Assembly: GCA_002709405.1 (NCBI GenBank)
Contig: PAQV01000035.1
Coordinates: 1 to 64,000, forward strand
Source: Paracoccaceae bacterium
Lineage (GTDB): Bacteria; Pseudomonadota; Alphaproteobacteria; Rhodobacterales; Rhodobacteraceae
Direction of reading: 5' to 3'
DNA: 64,000 nucleotides
The position numbers were made by a program, and so were the translations under genes. Below are positions 46,490-54,601 of this stretch, in pieces (the stretch's first letter is position 1; each line of letters opens with the position of its first letter). Below the pieces are notes generated by a model. The model ran no database searches and was not told where the DNA came from. It worked only from the letters and a program-made list of their open reading frames with translations.

Positions 46490-47352
46490 CAATCTGGAAC
46501 CTGGGCTCGATCAATATCGACCTGGTGTACGACGTGCCGCATTTGCCGGGGGCGGGGGAAACCCTTGCCGCCGGCAGCATGACCCGAGGCCTTGGCGGCA
46601 AGGGCGCCAACATGTCCGTCGCCGCGGCCCGGGCAGCCGGGCGCGTTGCGCATATCGGGGCGGTGGGCGCGGACGGGCGCTGGGCGGCGGAGCTGATGCT
46701 GGAATACGGTGTCGACACGCGGTTCATTGCCCGGGTCGATGCGCCGACCGGCCACGCGGTCATCGCGGTGGAACCCTCGGGCGAGAACCTGATCATGATC
46801 CTGGGCGGGGCCAACCGCGCGGTGCCCGAGGACCTGATCGGCCGGGCCCTGTCCGAAGCCTCGGCCGGGGACATCTTCCTGACCCAGAACGAAACCAACG
46901 GCCAGGCCAGGGCCGTGCGCATGGCCCGCGATCTTGGGCTCAAGGTGACCTATGCCGCCGCGCCTTTCGATGCTCTGGCCGTGCAGGAGGTTCTGCCGAT
47001 GCTGGATCTCCTGGTGCTGAACGAGGTCGAGGCCAGCCAACTGGAAGCCGCGACCGGGCTGGACCCGAAGACCTTGCCGGTGGCCGATGTGATCGTGACG
47101 CTGGGTGCGCGCGGGTGCCGGTGGTACGGGGCCGACGGTGTGCGCGATTATCCGGCTTTGCCCGTCGCACCCGTCGACACGACCGGGGCGGGCGATACAT
47201 TCACCGGCTACGTGGTGGCCGGGTTGGACCAGGGGCTGCCCATGCCGCAGGCCATTGCCCAGGCCTTGCGCGCGGCTGCGATCATGGTGACGCGCCACGG
47301 CACGGCGGATGTCATCCCCGATCTGAAGGACGTGCAGGACGCCCGTTTCTAG
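46486..47352 (+). CDS. PfkB/ribokinase family carbohydrate kinase
   Basis: A 288-residue sugar or nucleoside kinase, most like ribokinase. N-terminal LGSINIDLVYDV, the GGKGANMSVAAARAG-like substrate loop (GGKGANMSVAAA), and the catalytic anion-hole motif DTTGAGDTFTGY near residue 226 are intact. The start is GTG 46486 overlapping the maeB stop, so it is translationally coupled to a central-metabolism gene rather than to a sugar transporter. That makes a pentose-uptake role less obvious, and the substrate is open. Confidence 0.9.
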   Translation: MTIWNLGSINIDLVYDVPHLPGAGETLAAGSMTRGLGGKGANMSVAAARAAGRVAHIGAVGADGRWAAELMLEYGVDTRFIARVDAPTGHAVIAVEPSGENLIMILGGANRAVPEDLIGRALSEASAGDIFLTQNETNGQARAVRMARDLGLKVTYAAAPFDALAVQEVLPMLDLLVLNEVEASQLEAATGLDPKTLPVADVIVTLGARGCRWYGADGVRDYPALPVAPVDTTGAGDTFTGYVVAGLDQGLPMPQAIAQALRAAAIMVTRHGTADVIPDLKDVQDARF

Positions 47353-47358
47353 GGTTAG

Positions 47359-48018
47359 TCACATCCCGGCAAAGGCGGCGTCGTCTCCCCAGACCTGTTT
47401 CACCCGCTGATCGCGCTGGCAGGCAGAGCGGTAGGCCTTGTAGGCCTCGGCCTTTGTCTTGGGGCCAAAGCGGGTCAGGACCAGCTTGGTCCCCTTGTAG
47501 TAATCCTGGTGATAGGCGTCGGCTGGATAGAACGGGCCAAGCGGCAGGACGGGTGTCACGATCTGCATGCCCAGGGCGGATTCAGCCCGGGCGATGGCGT
47601 CTTCGGCCAGGTCTTCTTCGGACCCCGATGCGGCAAAGATCGCAGTGCGGTAACTGTCGCCCCGATCGCAGAACTGGCCCCCCGCATCGGTCACGTCGAC
47701 CGACCGCAGGAACAGGTCCAGCAACTGTTTGCGCGACACCACGGCGGGATCGAAGCGGATCTCGACCGCCTCGTAATGGCCGGTGCCCCCGCGCACGACC
47801 TGCTTGTAGCTGGGGTCTTCGACCGTGCCCCTGGTAAAGCCGGACACGACCTCTTGCACGCCCTCGACCTTTTCGAAATCGGCCTCGACACACCAGAAAC
47901 AGCCGCCCGCCACCGTCAGGGTTTCCGTCCCCGCCGCATGAGCGGCCTGGCAGACCACGCCCCCGACCAGGATGGCAGCGGCCAGAACGCCGGCCTTGAG
48001 ATTGTCCAACACCTGCAT
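47359..48018 (-). CDS. msrA: Exported peptide-methionine (S)-S-oxide reductase MsrA
   Basis: Reduces methionine-S-sulfoxide in oxidised proteins. It is 219 residues. The catalytic motif GGCFWC (C40, C43) is preceded by an N-terminal hydrophobic segment ending AAHAAG (about 9-29) that looks like a Sec signal peptide, so the enzyme is predicted to act in the periplasm. [20 protein letters not shown] is standard MsrA (in part GTGHYEAV). C112-type resolving cysteines (QFCDRG and SACQRD) are present. It is convergent with the PfkB kinase. No msrB is adjacent. Confidence 0.94.
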   Translation of the reverse strand: MQVLDNLKAGVLAAAILVGGVVCQAAHAAGTETLTVAGGCFWCVEADFEKVEGVQEVVSGFTRGTVEDPSYKQVVRGGTGHYEAVEIRFDPAVVSRKQLLDLFLRSVDVTDAGGQFCDRGDSYRTAIFAASGSEEDLAEDAIARAESALGMQIVTPVLPLGPFYPADAYHQDYYKGTKLVLTRFGPKTKAEAYKAYRSACQRDQRVKQVWGDDAAFAGM

Positions 48019-48160
48019 GGATCCGTTCCTTTCTCATCAGGTTGGGTCAGCTTGGCGATCAGATCGCGGCCGCTCAACCGGTGAAACGTGCTTTCACAAG
48101 GCCTTGACCGGCGGTGAACAGGGGGCCAACCCTTGACCAGCACCCAAGACCGAGGCCCCC

Positions 48161-48976
48161 ATGATCCCGCTTGACGGAGACTTCATCCTGTCCATCGCGC
48201 CCGAATTCACCGGCCGCGAGGCGCTGCAACAGCGGCGTATCGTCTTTGCCCTGGCCGATGGGATGGCCGCCGTCCTGGCCGAATACCAGGTCGACAGCCC
48301 GCTGCGGATCGCCCATTTCATGGCCCAGATCACCCATGAATGCGCCGGGTTTCGCACCACGCAGGAATTCGCCTCGGGCGAGGCCTACGAAGGGCGCGCG
48401 GACCTGGGCAATACCGAGCCCGGCGACGGGCCGCGCTACAAGGGTCGGGGGCTGCTGCAACTGACCGGGCGGCACAATTATCGCCGGTATGGCGGCCTGA
48501 TGGGGCTGCCGCTGGAGGACCAGCCGGCGCTGGCGGCCGATCCCGTGACCTCGTTGCGGATCGCCTGCGTGTATTGGCAGGATCACGACATCAATCCGCT
48601 GTGCGATGCGGATGACCTGTTGGCCGTGACGCGCAAGGTAAACGGGCGGCTGAACGGGCTGGAGGATCGCCAGGCCTGCCTGGCCCGGGCCAAACGGGCG
48701 GTGGCCCTGCGATGGGCCGCCGGTGTCGGTGCAGGGCAGGCCGCCGGCCCGGTTTTGCGCCTTGGCTCCTTCGGGCCCGAGGTCGAACGGTTGCAGCGCG
48801 CCCTTGCCGCGACCGGCGTGCCGCTGGCCGTGGATGCCGATTTCGGGCCAGCAACCCTGCTGGCGGTGCGCCAGGCCCAGGTCTCTGCCGGTCTTGTCAG
48901 CGACGGAATCGTTGGCAAGCAAACATGGGCGCTACTGGAGGATCCGCTGATTGCGAAGGCCTCGCCAAGCGCCTAG
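48161..48976 (+). CDS. GH19-type lysozyme/chitinase with peptidoglycan-binding domain (phage-endolysin-like)
   Basis: A 271-residue protein. Residues 1-185 resemble glycoside hydrolase family 19 as found in phage endolysins, with AQITHECAGFRTTQEF holding the likely catalytic Glu and RYKGRGLLQLTGRHNY, the family's best signature. Residues about 200-262 form a PG_binding_1 domain (LRLGSFGPEVERLQRAL, VDADFGPATLLAV, GIVGKQTWALL). No signal peptide is visible, as expected for a holin-dependent endolysin, but no holin or phage gene is adjacent. It could be a domesticated phage or gene-transfer-agent lysin. It stands alone between msrA and the aminotransferase. Confidence 0.85.
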   Translation: MIPLDGDFILSIAPEFTGREALQQRRIVFALADGMAAVLAEYQVDSPLRIAHFMAQITHECAGFRTTQEFASGEAYEGRADLGNTEPGDGPRYKGRGLLQLTGRHNYRRYGGLMGLPLEDQPALAADPVTSLRIACVYWQDHDINPLCDADDLLAVTRKVNGRLNGLEDRQACLARAKRAVALRWAAGVGAGQAAGPVLRLGSFGPEVERLQRALAATGVPLAVDADFGPATLLAVRQAQVSAGLVSDGIVGKQTWALLEDPLIAKASPSA

Positions 48977-49003
48977 CAAGAGCGCAAACAAGGACCGAGG
49001 CCC

Positions 49004-49915
49004 ATGAACGATCACGTCACGACTCATCAGGCGGAAGAAGACGCCCGCAACGAAGAGATCCTCATCTGGATCAATGGCGAACTGAAGCCCAAGGCGCAGG
49101 CCACCGTCAGTATCTATGACAGCGGGTTCATGCTGGGTGACGGCGTGTGGGAAGGCCTGCGGCTCTACGATGGTCACTGGGCGTTCCTGGATGACCACAT
49201 GGACCGCTTGTTCGAGGCCGTCAAGGCCATCGACCTGGATCTGGGCATGGACCGGGCCGGGGTGATCGCCGCCCTGCGCGCCACGCAAGAGGCCAACGGC
49301 ATGACGACGGACGCGCATTGCCGGCTGATGGTCACGCGCGGTGTCAAGACGCGGCCGTTCCAGCATCCGGCCCTGTCGCAACAGGGGCCGACGATGGTGA
49401 TCCTGATGGAACATTCCAAGCCGTCATTGCCGCGTCCCATTAACTTGGCAACTGTCCCACATCTGAGAGGGTTGCCCATGACCCAGGATCCCAAGCTGAA
49501 CTCTCATTCCAAGCTGAACTGCATCCTAGCCTGTATTGCCGCCGAAAAGGCCGGGGCCGACGAAGCCCTGATGCTGGACGTCCATGGTTTCGTGAACACG
49601 ACAAATGCCTGCAACTTCTTCATCGTGAAGAAGGGCGAGGTTTGGACCTCGACCGGGGATTACTGCATGAACGGGATCACCCGGCAAAAGGTAATCGACC
49701 TGTGCAAGGCCAACGACATTCCCATTCATGAACGCAACTATTCGCTGGTCGACACCTATTCCGCGGACGAGGCCTTCCTGACCGGCACCTTTGGCGCGCA
49801 AACCCCGGTCGGCCAGATCGACGGGCGGGTGATCGGAACCGGAGAGCTTGGGCCCGTCACGACCCGCTTGCGCGGATTGTACAAGGATCTTGTGGCCGAG
49901 GACGCCCGGGCATGA
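49004..49915 (+). CDS. Class IV PLP-dependent aminotransferase (BCAT/D-alanine aminotransferase fold)
   Basis: A 303-residue fold-type IV enzyme. The N-terminal lobe has SIYDSGFMLGDGVWEGLRLYDG and the PLP-binding lysine is K170 in SHSKLNCILA. At the position where branched-chain aminotransferases carry the Glu that contacts the PLP pyridine nitrogen, this protein reads FVNTTNACNFF (196-206), placing a Thr (T199) there. It is therefore not a straightforward IlvE. ATG 49004 follows GGACCGAGG. Its stop overlaps the sulfotransferase-like gene by 4 bp, so the two are coupled and probably act together. The substrate is unknown. Confidence 0.88.
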   Translation: MNDHVTTHQAEEDARNEEILIWINGELKPKAQATVSIYDSGFMLGDGVWEGLRLYDGHWAFLDDHMDRLFEAVKAIDLDLGMDRAGVIAALRATQEANGMTTDAHCRLMVTRGVKTRPFQHPALSQQGPTMVILMEHSKPSLPRPINLATVPHLRGLPMTQDPKLNSHSKLNCILACIAAEKAGADEALMLDVHGFVNTTNACNFFIVKKGEVWTSTGDYCMNGITRQKVIDLCKANDIPIHERNYSLVDTYSADEAFLTGTFGAQTPVGQIDGRVIGTGELGPVTTRLRGLYKDLVAEDARA

Positions 49916-50631
49916 GGATCGCGATGTGGTCCGGGCCGCGCAACCTGTCTACGGCCCTGATGTATTCCTTCGGAGCCCGGTCCGATTGCGCGGTGACGGA
50001 CGAACCGTTTTATGCCGCCTACCTGGAGCGCACCGGCATCGATCATCCGATGCGCGACGATATCCTGGCCAGCCAGTCGCAGGATCCAAAGGCGGTCGCG
50101 GCGGACATGGTCGGCCCGATACCGGGTCAGAAAGCCCATTGGTATCAAAAACATATGACCCAGCACATGATCGAGGGCGTGCCCCGCGACTGGATGGCCG
50201 AGGTCACCAACGTCTTCCTGATCCGCCATCCTGCCCGGGTCATCGCCAGCTATGCAAAGAAACGCGAAGCGCCGGTTCTGGACGATATCGGGTTTCGCCA
50301 GCAGGCCGAGTTGTTCGACCATGTCACGGCTTTGGGCCAGACCCCGGTTGTTATCGATAGTGCGGATATTCGGACCGATCCGAAGGCCGCACTGCAAGGG
50401 CTGTGCGATGCCATCGGGTTGGACTGGGATCCGGCCATGCTGCACTGGCCTGCCGGAGAGCATGCGGACGATGGGATCTGGGCCAAGGTCTGGTACGCGG
50501 CGGTGCATCAATCCACCGGGTTCGCCGGGGCCGAGGGCGCCTTGCCGGTGCTGGAGGGCGCCTATTCCGATCTTCTGGCCGAGGCGATGCATTATTATGA
50601 AACCATGCTGCCACTGAAGCTGGCCAGCTGA
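49912..50631 (+). CDS. P-loop sulfotransferase-like protein
   Basis: A 239-residue protein that opens with MRIAMWSGPRNLSTALMYSF, where SGPRNLST resembles the 5'-phosphosulfate loop of PAPS sulfotransferases, followed by DEPFYAAYLERTG and FLIRHPARVIASYAKK, the latter matching the 3'-phosphate-binding segment (R-x-P-x8-S). It lacks any membrane segment. Whether it transfers sulfate is unproven; homologues are usually labelled sulfotransferase-family or HAD-like. It is translationally coupled (ATGA) to the class IV aminotransferase. I recall plant BCAT-like proteins that fuse these two modules, which would support a shared pathway. Confidence 0.8.
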   Translation: MRIAMWSGPRNLSTALMYSFGARSDCAVTDEPFYAAYLERTGIDHPMRDDILASQSQDPKAVAADMVGPIPGQKAHWYQKHMTQHMIEGVPRDWMAEVTNVFLIRHPARVIASYAKKREAPVLDDIGFRQQAELFDHVTALGQTPVVIDSADIRTDPKAALQGLCDAIGLDWDPAMLHWPAGEHADDGIWAKVWYAAVHQSTGFAGAEGALPVLEGAYSDLLAEAMHYYETMLPLKLAS

Positions 50632-50664
50632 AAAGGTTGCGCTCGTTTAACCGGGCGCGATCCG

Positions 50665-51069
50665 CTACTTTGTCTCACTTTCGGGACAACGTACCCCATC
50701 ATAGAAAATGTCAAGCACCGTCCCGAACACCTCGGGGGCGCCGTCAACCTGTGAAAACAACGTCATGGAGGACCGCACCTTCAGGGCATCCACCGGGCCC
50801 AGAATATCCTCGGGCGACGACCCCCGGTGCAACATCAACAATTCGGCAACCTCCTCCAGCCGCTCCCGAAGAACGGGATGGGCCAGGTAGGCTTCGGCCT
50901 CGGCCAGGTCTGCCAACCCGAAATGACGCGCCCTTTCGGACCGCCCCAGGGATGCCAATTGTGGGAAAACGTACCAGATCCAGTGCGAGGTCTTTTCGCC
51001 CCGCTTCAATTCCCGCACCACCTGCGGCCAGACCTTGTCTTGCGCGTCTAGAAATTTCTGCGCGTCCAT
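50665..51069 (-). CDS. DUF1810 family protein
   Basis: A 134-residue soluble protein of the uncharacterised DUF1810 family. Typical segments are FLDAQDKVWPQVVREL, KTSHWIWYVFPQL (the best signature), HPVLRERLEEV, and DALKVRSSMTLF. ATG 51069 with GAGGG upstream is preferred to a TTG 6 nt earlier. It is convergent with the sulfotransferase-like gene, 33 bp away. The function is not known. Confidence 0.9.
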   Translation of the reverse strand: MDAQKFLDAQDKVWPQVVRELKRGEKTSHWIWYVFPQLASLGRSERARHFGLADLAEAEAYLAHPVLRERLEEVAELLMLHRGSSPEDILGPVDALKVRSSMTLFSQVDGAPEVFGTVLDIFYDGVRCPESETK

Positions 51070-51096
51070 AGACAACCCTCAGTAGCCAATAAGCTG

Positions 51097-51116
51097 ATAC
51101 TAACGAGATTTAGTAT
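51097..51116. promoter_or_regulatory. Inverted repeat between the DUF1810 and YegP-like genes
   Basis: ATACTAA (51097-51103) and TTAGTAT (51110-51116) form a perfect dyad with a 6-bp spacer in the 124-bp divergent gap. A second small dyad, CTACA-ATA-TGTAG, lies at 51174-51186 just before the next gene. They could be operators for one or both genes. Confidence 0.4.
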
Positions 51117-51193
51117 GTCCTAATAGAAAAAGACTCGACTCCCGTGGGAATCTCCGGAATCATTTAGGGGCACCTACAATATGTAGATGCCCC

Positions 51194-51517
51194 ATGACGA
51201 CCGTAGACGGAAGCCAGTCCTACCAAGACACCATGATTCTCATGGAAATTGGCGCATCCGTCAAGCATGCTGCGGCGTTCTCGTCGATTCCGACAATAAT
51301 GCCGGTGTCGACAAGTGACCTTGGAGGACAAACATTGTTCTACGAAGTGTACAGAGACCAAGCAGGCTACTGGCGCTGGCGACTTTTGGCGGGAAACCAC
51401 CGGAAGATCGCAAACTCCGGCGAAGGGTATCACAACAGAAATGATGTGTACGCCGCTATTGAACTCGTGAAACGATCCGGCAACGCACCCGTTCGCGAAA
51501 TATCGCGCGCCTACTAA
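51194..51517 (+). CDS. YegP-like protein (DUF1508)
   Basis: A 107-residue protein whose second half is a single DUF1508/YegP repeat: FYEVYRDQAGYWRWRLLAGN followed by KIANSGEGYHNRNDVYAAIELVK. YegP-type proteins are small and uncharacterised. The first 45 residues are not recognised; later in-frame ATGs (51236, 51242, 51299) could be the true start, the last giving little more than the domain. No start has a clear ribosome site. Codon use is noticeably more A/T-rich than in neighbouring genes. Only the domain part is secure. Confidence 0.7.
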   Translation: MTTVDGSQSYQDTMILMEIGASVKHAAAFSSIPTIMPVSTSDLGGQTLFYEVYRDQAGYWRWRLLAGNHRKIANSGEGYHNRNDVYAAIELVKRSGNAPVREISRAY

Positions 51518-51521
51518 TAGA

Positions 51522-51551
51522 AAAATTGCAGGCGCGCGTTCGGTGCGCCTG

Positions 51552-51552
<1 letters not shown>
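51522..51552 (-). terminator. Intrinsic terminator of argG
   Basis: Stem 51528-51535 with 51545-51552 (8 bp, 9-nt loop). Read on the minus strand it begins in the argG stop codon and is followed by AATTTTTC. It is a strong Rho-independent terminator; the plus-strand downstream side is not T-rich. Confidence 0.85.
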
Positions 51553-52769
<1,217 letters not shown>

Positions 52770-52871
52770 CACGTTTTCCTTCGTTGAACGCCCTGCCCGT
52801 TAGCGGTTTTTGCGTCGATCGGCAAGGTGGGGGCGCTTGTATCGGCGCGCGGACCGGGGCACAGAGGGGCC

Positions 52872-54107
52872 ATGACCGATGAGCCGACATTCCAGGACCG
52901 TGCCCGCGCAGCCGAAACCGCCATGCGCGCCGTCTTCCCGCCCACGCCCCTGCAGCGCAACGCGCTGTTGTCCGACCGGTATGACGCCGATATCTGGCTA
53001 AAGCGTGAAGATCTCAGCCCGGTTCGTTCCTACAAGATCCGTGGCGCGCTGAACGCCATGCGGAAACTGCCGGAAAAAGAGCTGTTCGTTTGCGCCAGTG
53101 CGGGCAACCACGCGCAGGGCGTCGCCTTCATGTGCCGGCATTTCGGCAAGCGGGGCGTGATCTTCATGCCGGTGACGACGCCCCAGCAGAAGGTCATGAA
53201 GACCCGGATGTTCGGCGAGGGTCATATCGAGATCCATATGACCGGGGACTACTTCGACGAAACCCTGGCCGCGGCGCAGGAATGGTGCGCGCGCGAAGGG
53301 GGCCATTTCCTGGCGCCGTTTGACGACGATGACGTGATCGAAGGCCAGGCGTCGCTGGCTGTGGAAATATACGATCAGCTGGGTCAGATGCCGGATATGG
53401 TTTTCTTGCCGGTCGGGGGCGGAGGCATGTCCTCGGGGGTCTATTCGTGGCTGAACAAGCGTAGCGCCTGCCGTTTTGTCGAGCCTTTGGGGGGTGCGTG
53501 CCTTCATGCGGCGCTGACCTCGAAATCCCCGGTGACGCTGGGTCATGTGGATAACTTTGTGGATGGGGCCGCAGTTGCCCGGATCGGAGCGAAGCCATTT
53601 GACCTTTTGTCCGACGTGCCGGTGCACGACGTGCTGGTGTTGAGTGAAGACCGGATTTGCCGGACGATCCTCGAGATGCTGAACGTCGAAGGGATCGTTC
53701 TGGAGCCAGCCGGCGCCCTGGCTGTCGAAGCCCTGGATGAACTACGTGACGAGATTCGTGGCAAGACAGTTGTGGCCGTGACCTCGGGCGGAAATTTCGA
53801 CTTTGAGCGCTTGCCGGAAGTCAAGGAACGGGCGCAGCGCTACATGGGCGTGAAGAAATATTTCATCCTGCGGCTGCCCCAGCGGCCTGGTGCCTTGAAG
53901 GAGTTCCTGAATATCCTCGGCCCCGAAGATGACATTGCCCGGTTCGAATACCTGAAGAAATCGGCGCGGAACTTCGGATCTGTCCTGATCGGGATCGAAA
54001 CCACGCAACCGGACAATTTCGACAAGCTGTTCGCGCGCCTGAACGCGGCGGGCCTGACCTACGAAGACATCACCGACGACGAAACGGTTGCTCAATTCGT
54101 GCTGTGA
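52872..54107 (+). CDS. ilvA: Threonine ammonia-lyase (threonine dehydratase) IlvA
   Basis: PLP enzyme deaminating threonine to 2-oxobutanoate, first step of isoleucine synthesis. It is 411 residues. The PLP lysine is K55 in SYKIRGAL; ASAGNHAQGVAF and the phosphate cup VGGGGMSSG follow. The C-terminal about 80 residues (YFILRLPQRPGALKEFLN) form one ACT-like regulatory domain, the shorter IlvA variety. ATG 52872 with GAGGGG upstream is preferred to an earlier in-frame ATG. It is divergent from argG. Confidence 0.95.
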   Translation: MTDEPTFQDRARAAETAMRAVFPPTPLQRNALLSDRYDADIWLKREDLSPVRSYKIRGALNAMRKLPEKELFVCASAGNHAQGVAFMCRHFGKRGVIFMPVTTPQQKVMKTRMFGEGHIEIHMTGDYFDETLAAAQEWCAREGGHFLAPFDDDDVIEGQASLAVEIYDQLGQMPDMVFLPVGGGGMSSGVYSWLNKRSACRFVEPLGGACLHAALTSKSPVTLGHVDNFVDGAAVARIGAKPFDLLSDVPVHDVLVLSEDRICRTILEMLNVEGIVLEPAGALAVEALDELRDEIRGKTVVAVTSGGNFDFERLPEVKERAQRYMGVKKYFILRLPQRPGALKEFLNILGPEDDIARFEYLKKSARNFGSVLIGIETTQPDNFDKLFARLNAAGLTYEDITDDETVAQFVL

Positions 54108-54116
54108 TCGGGGCCG

Positions 54117-54455
54117 TCATGCCGCGATGGCCGCTGGCAGACCTTCCAGGAATTCGGCTTTCGAACTGAAGAAGGCGAACAGCACTTCGGAAATTTCTTC
54201 ACTTGTCGCGCAGCCGTCGGCGGCCTTCTGTTCGGCTTCCAGGCACAGGCTGGAAAAGCTTGTGAACCCGAGACTGAGCGCGCTTCCCCGCAGAAAGTGA
54301 AGATCCGCCTCAAGCGCGTTGGGATCACCGCCGGACTGTAGCCGGGTCACGACATCTTCGACCTCTTCCAGGAAGAGGTGCAACACTTCTTCAAAGTCTT
54401 CCGGGCCGACCTCGTCACGCAATTCGCTGACCCGTGCCCAATCAATCATGCGCAT
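54117..54455 (-). CDS. HPt-domain protein
   Basis: A 112-residue stand-alone histidine phosphotransfer protein. The phospho-accepting H53 is in DLHFLRGSALSLGF, the classic HPt pattern (HxLKGsa-like), inside an all-helical acidic protein. AAGGA lies 5 nt before ATG 54455. It is divergent from the receiver-PP2C gene across about 145 bp, suggesting that it passes phosphate to or from that receiver. It is not ChpT, which is a larger dimeric protein with a degenerate ATPase domain. Confidence 0.88.
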   Translation of the reverse strand: MRMIDWARVSELRDEVGPEDFEEVLHLFLEEVEDVVTRLQSGGDPNALEADLHFLRGSALSLGFTSFSSLCLEAEQKAADGCATSEEISEVLFAFFSSKAEFLEGLPAAIAA

Positions 54456-54601
54456 TCCATCCTTGTTATTCAGGCCCTTTCGCCCGGCCTTTTCTCCCGT
54501 CCCGCCCAGCCAAACTGGCGGAACGGGCTTAACGAAGGCTGAACAAAGGCATTTGAAAGGACAGGATTTTAGCTTTCATGTGCCGTTAAGAGCCAGGACG
54601 G

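Noticed and set aside
44105-46492. A 795-codon open frame on the minus strand opposite maeB
   Set aside because: It is antisense to a gene with clear malic-enzyme motifs and encodes an Arg/His/Gly/Gln-rich low-complexity product with no recognisable domain, typical of GC-rich shadow frames.
53546-53554. Perfect DnaA-box sequence TGTGGATAA inside ilvA
   Set aside because: It is a single 9-mer within coding sequence, far from the putative origin and without companion sites.
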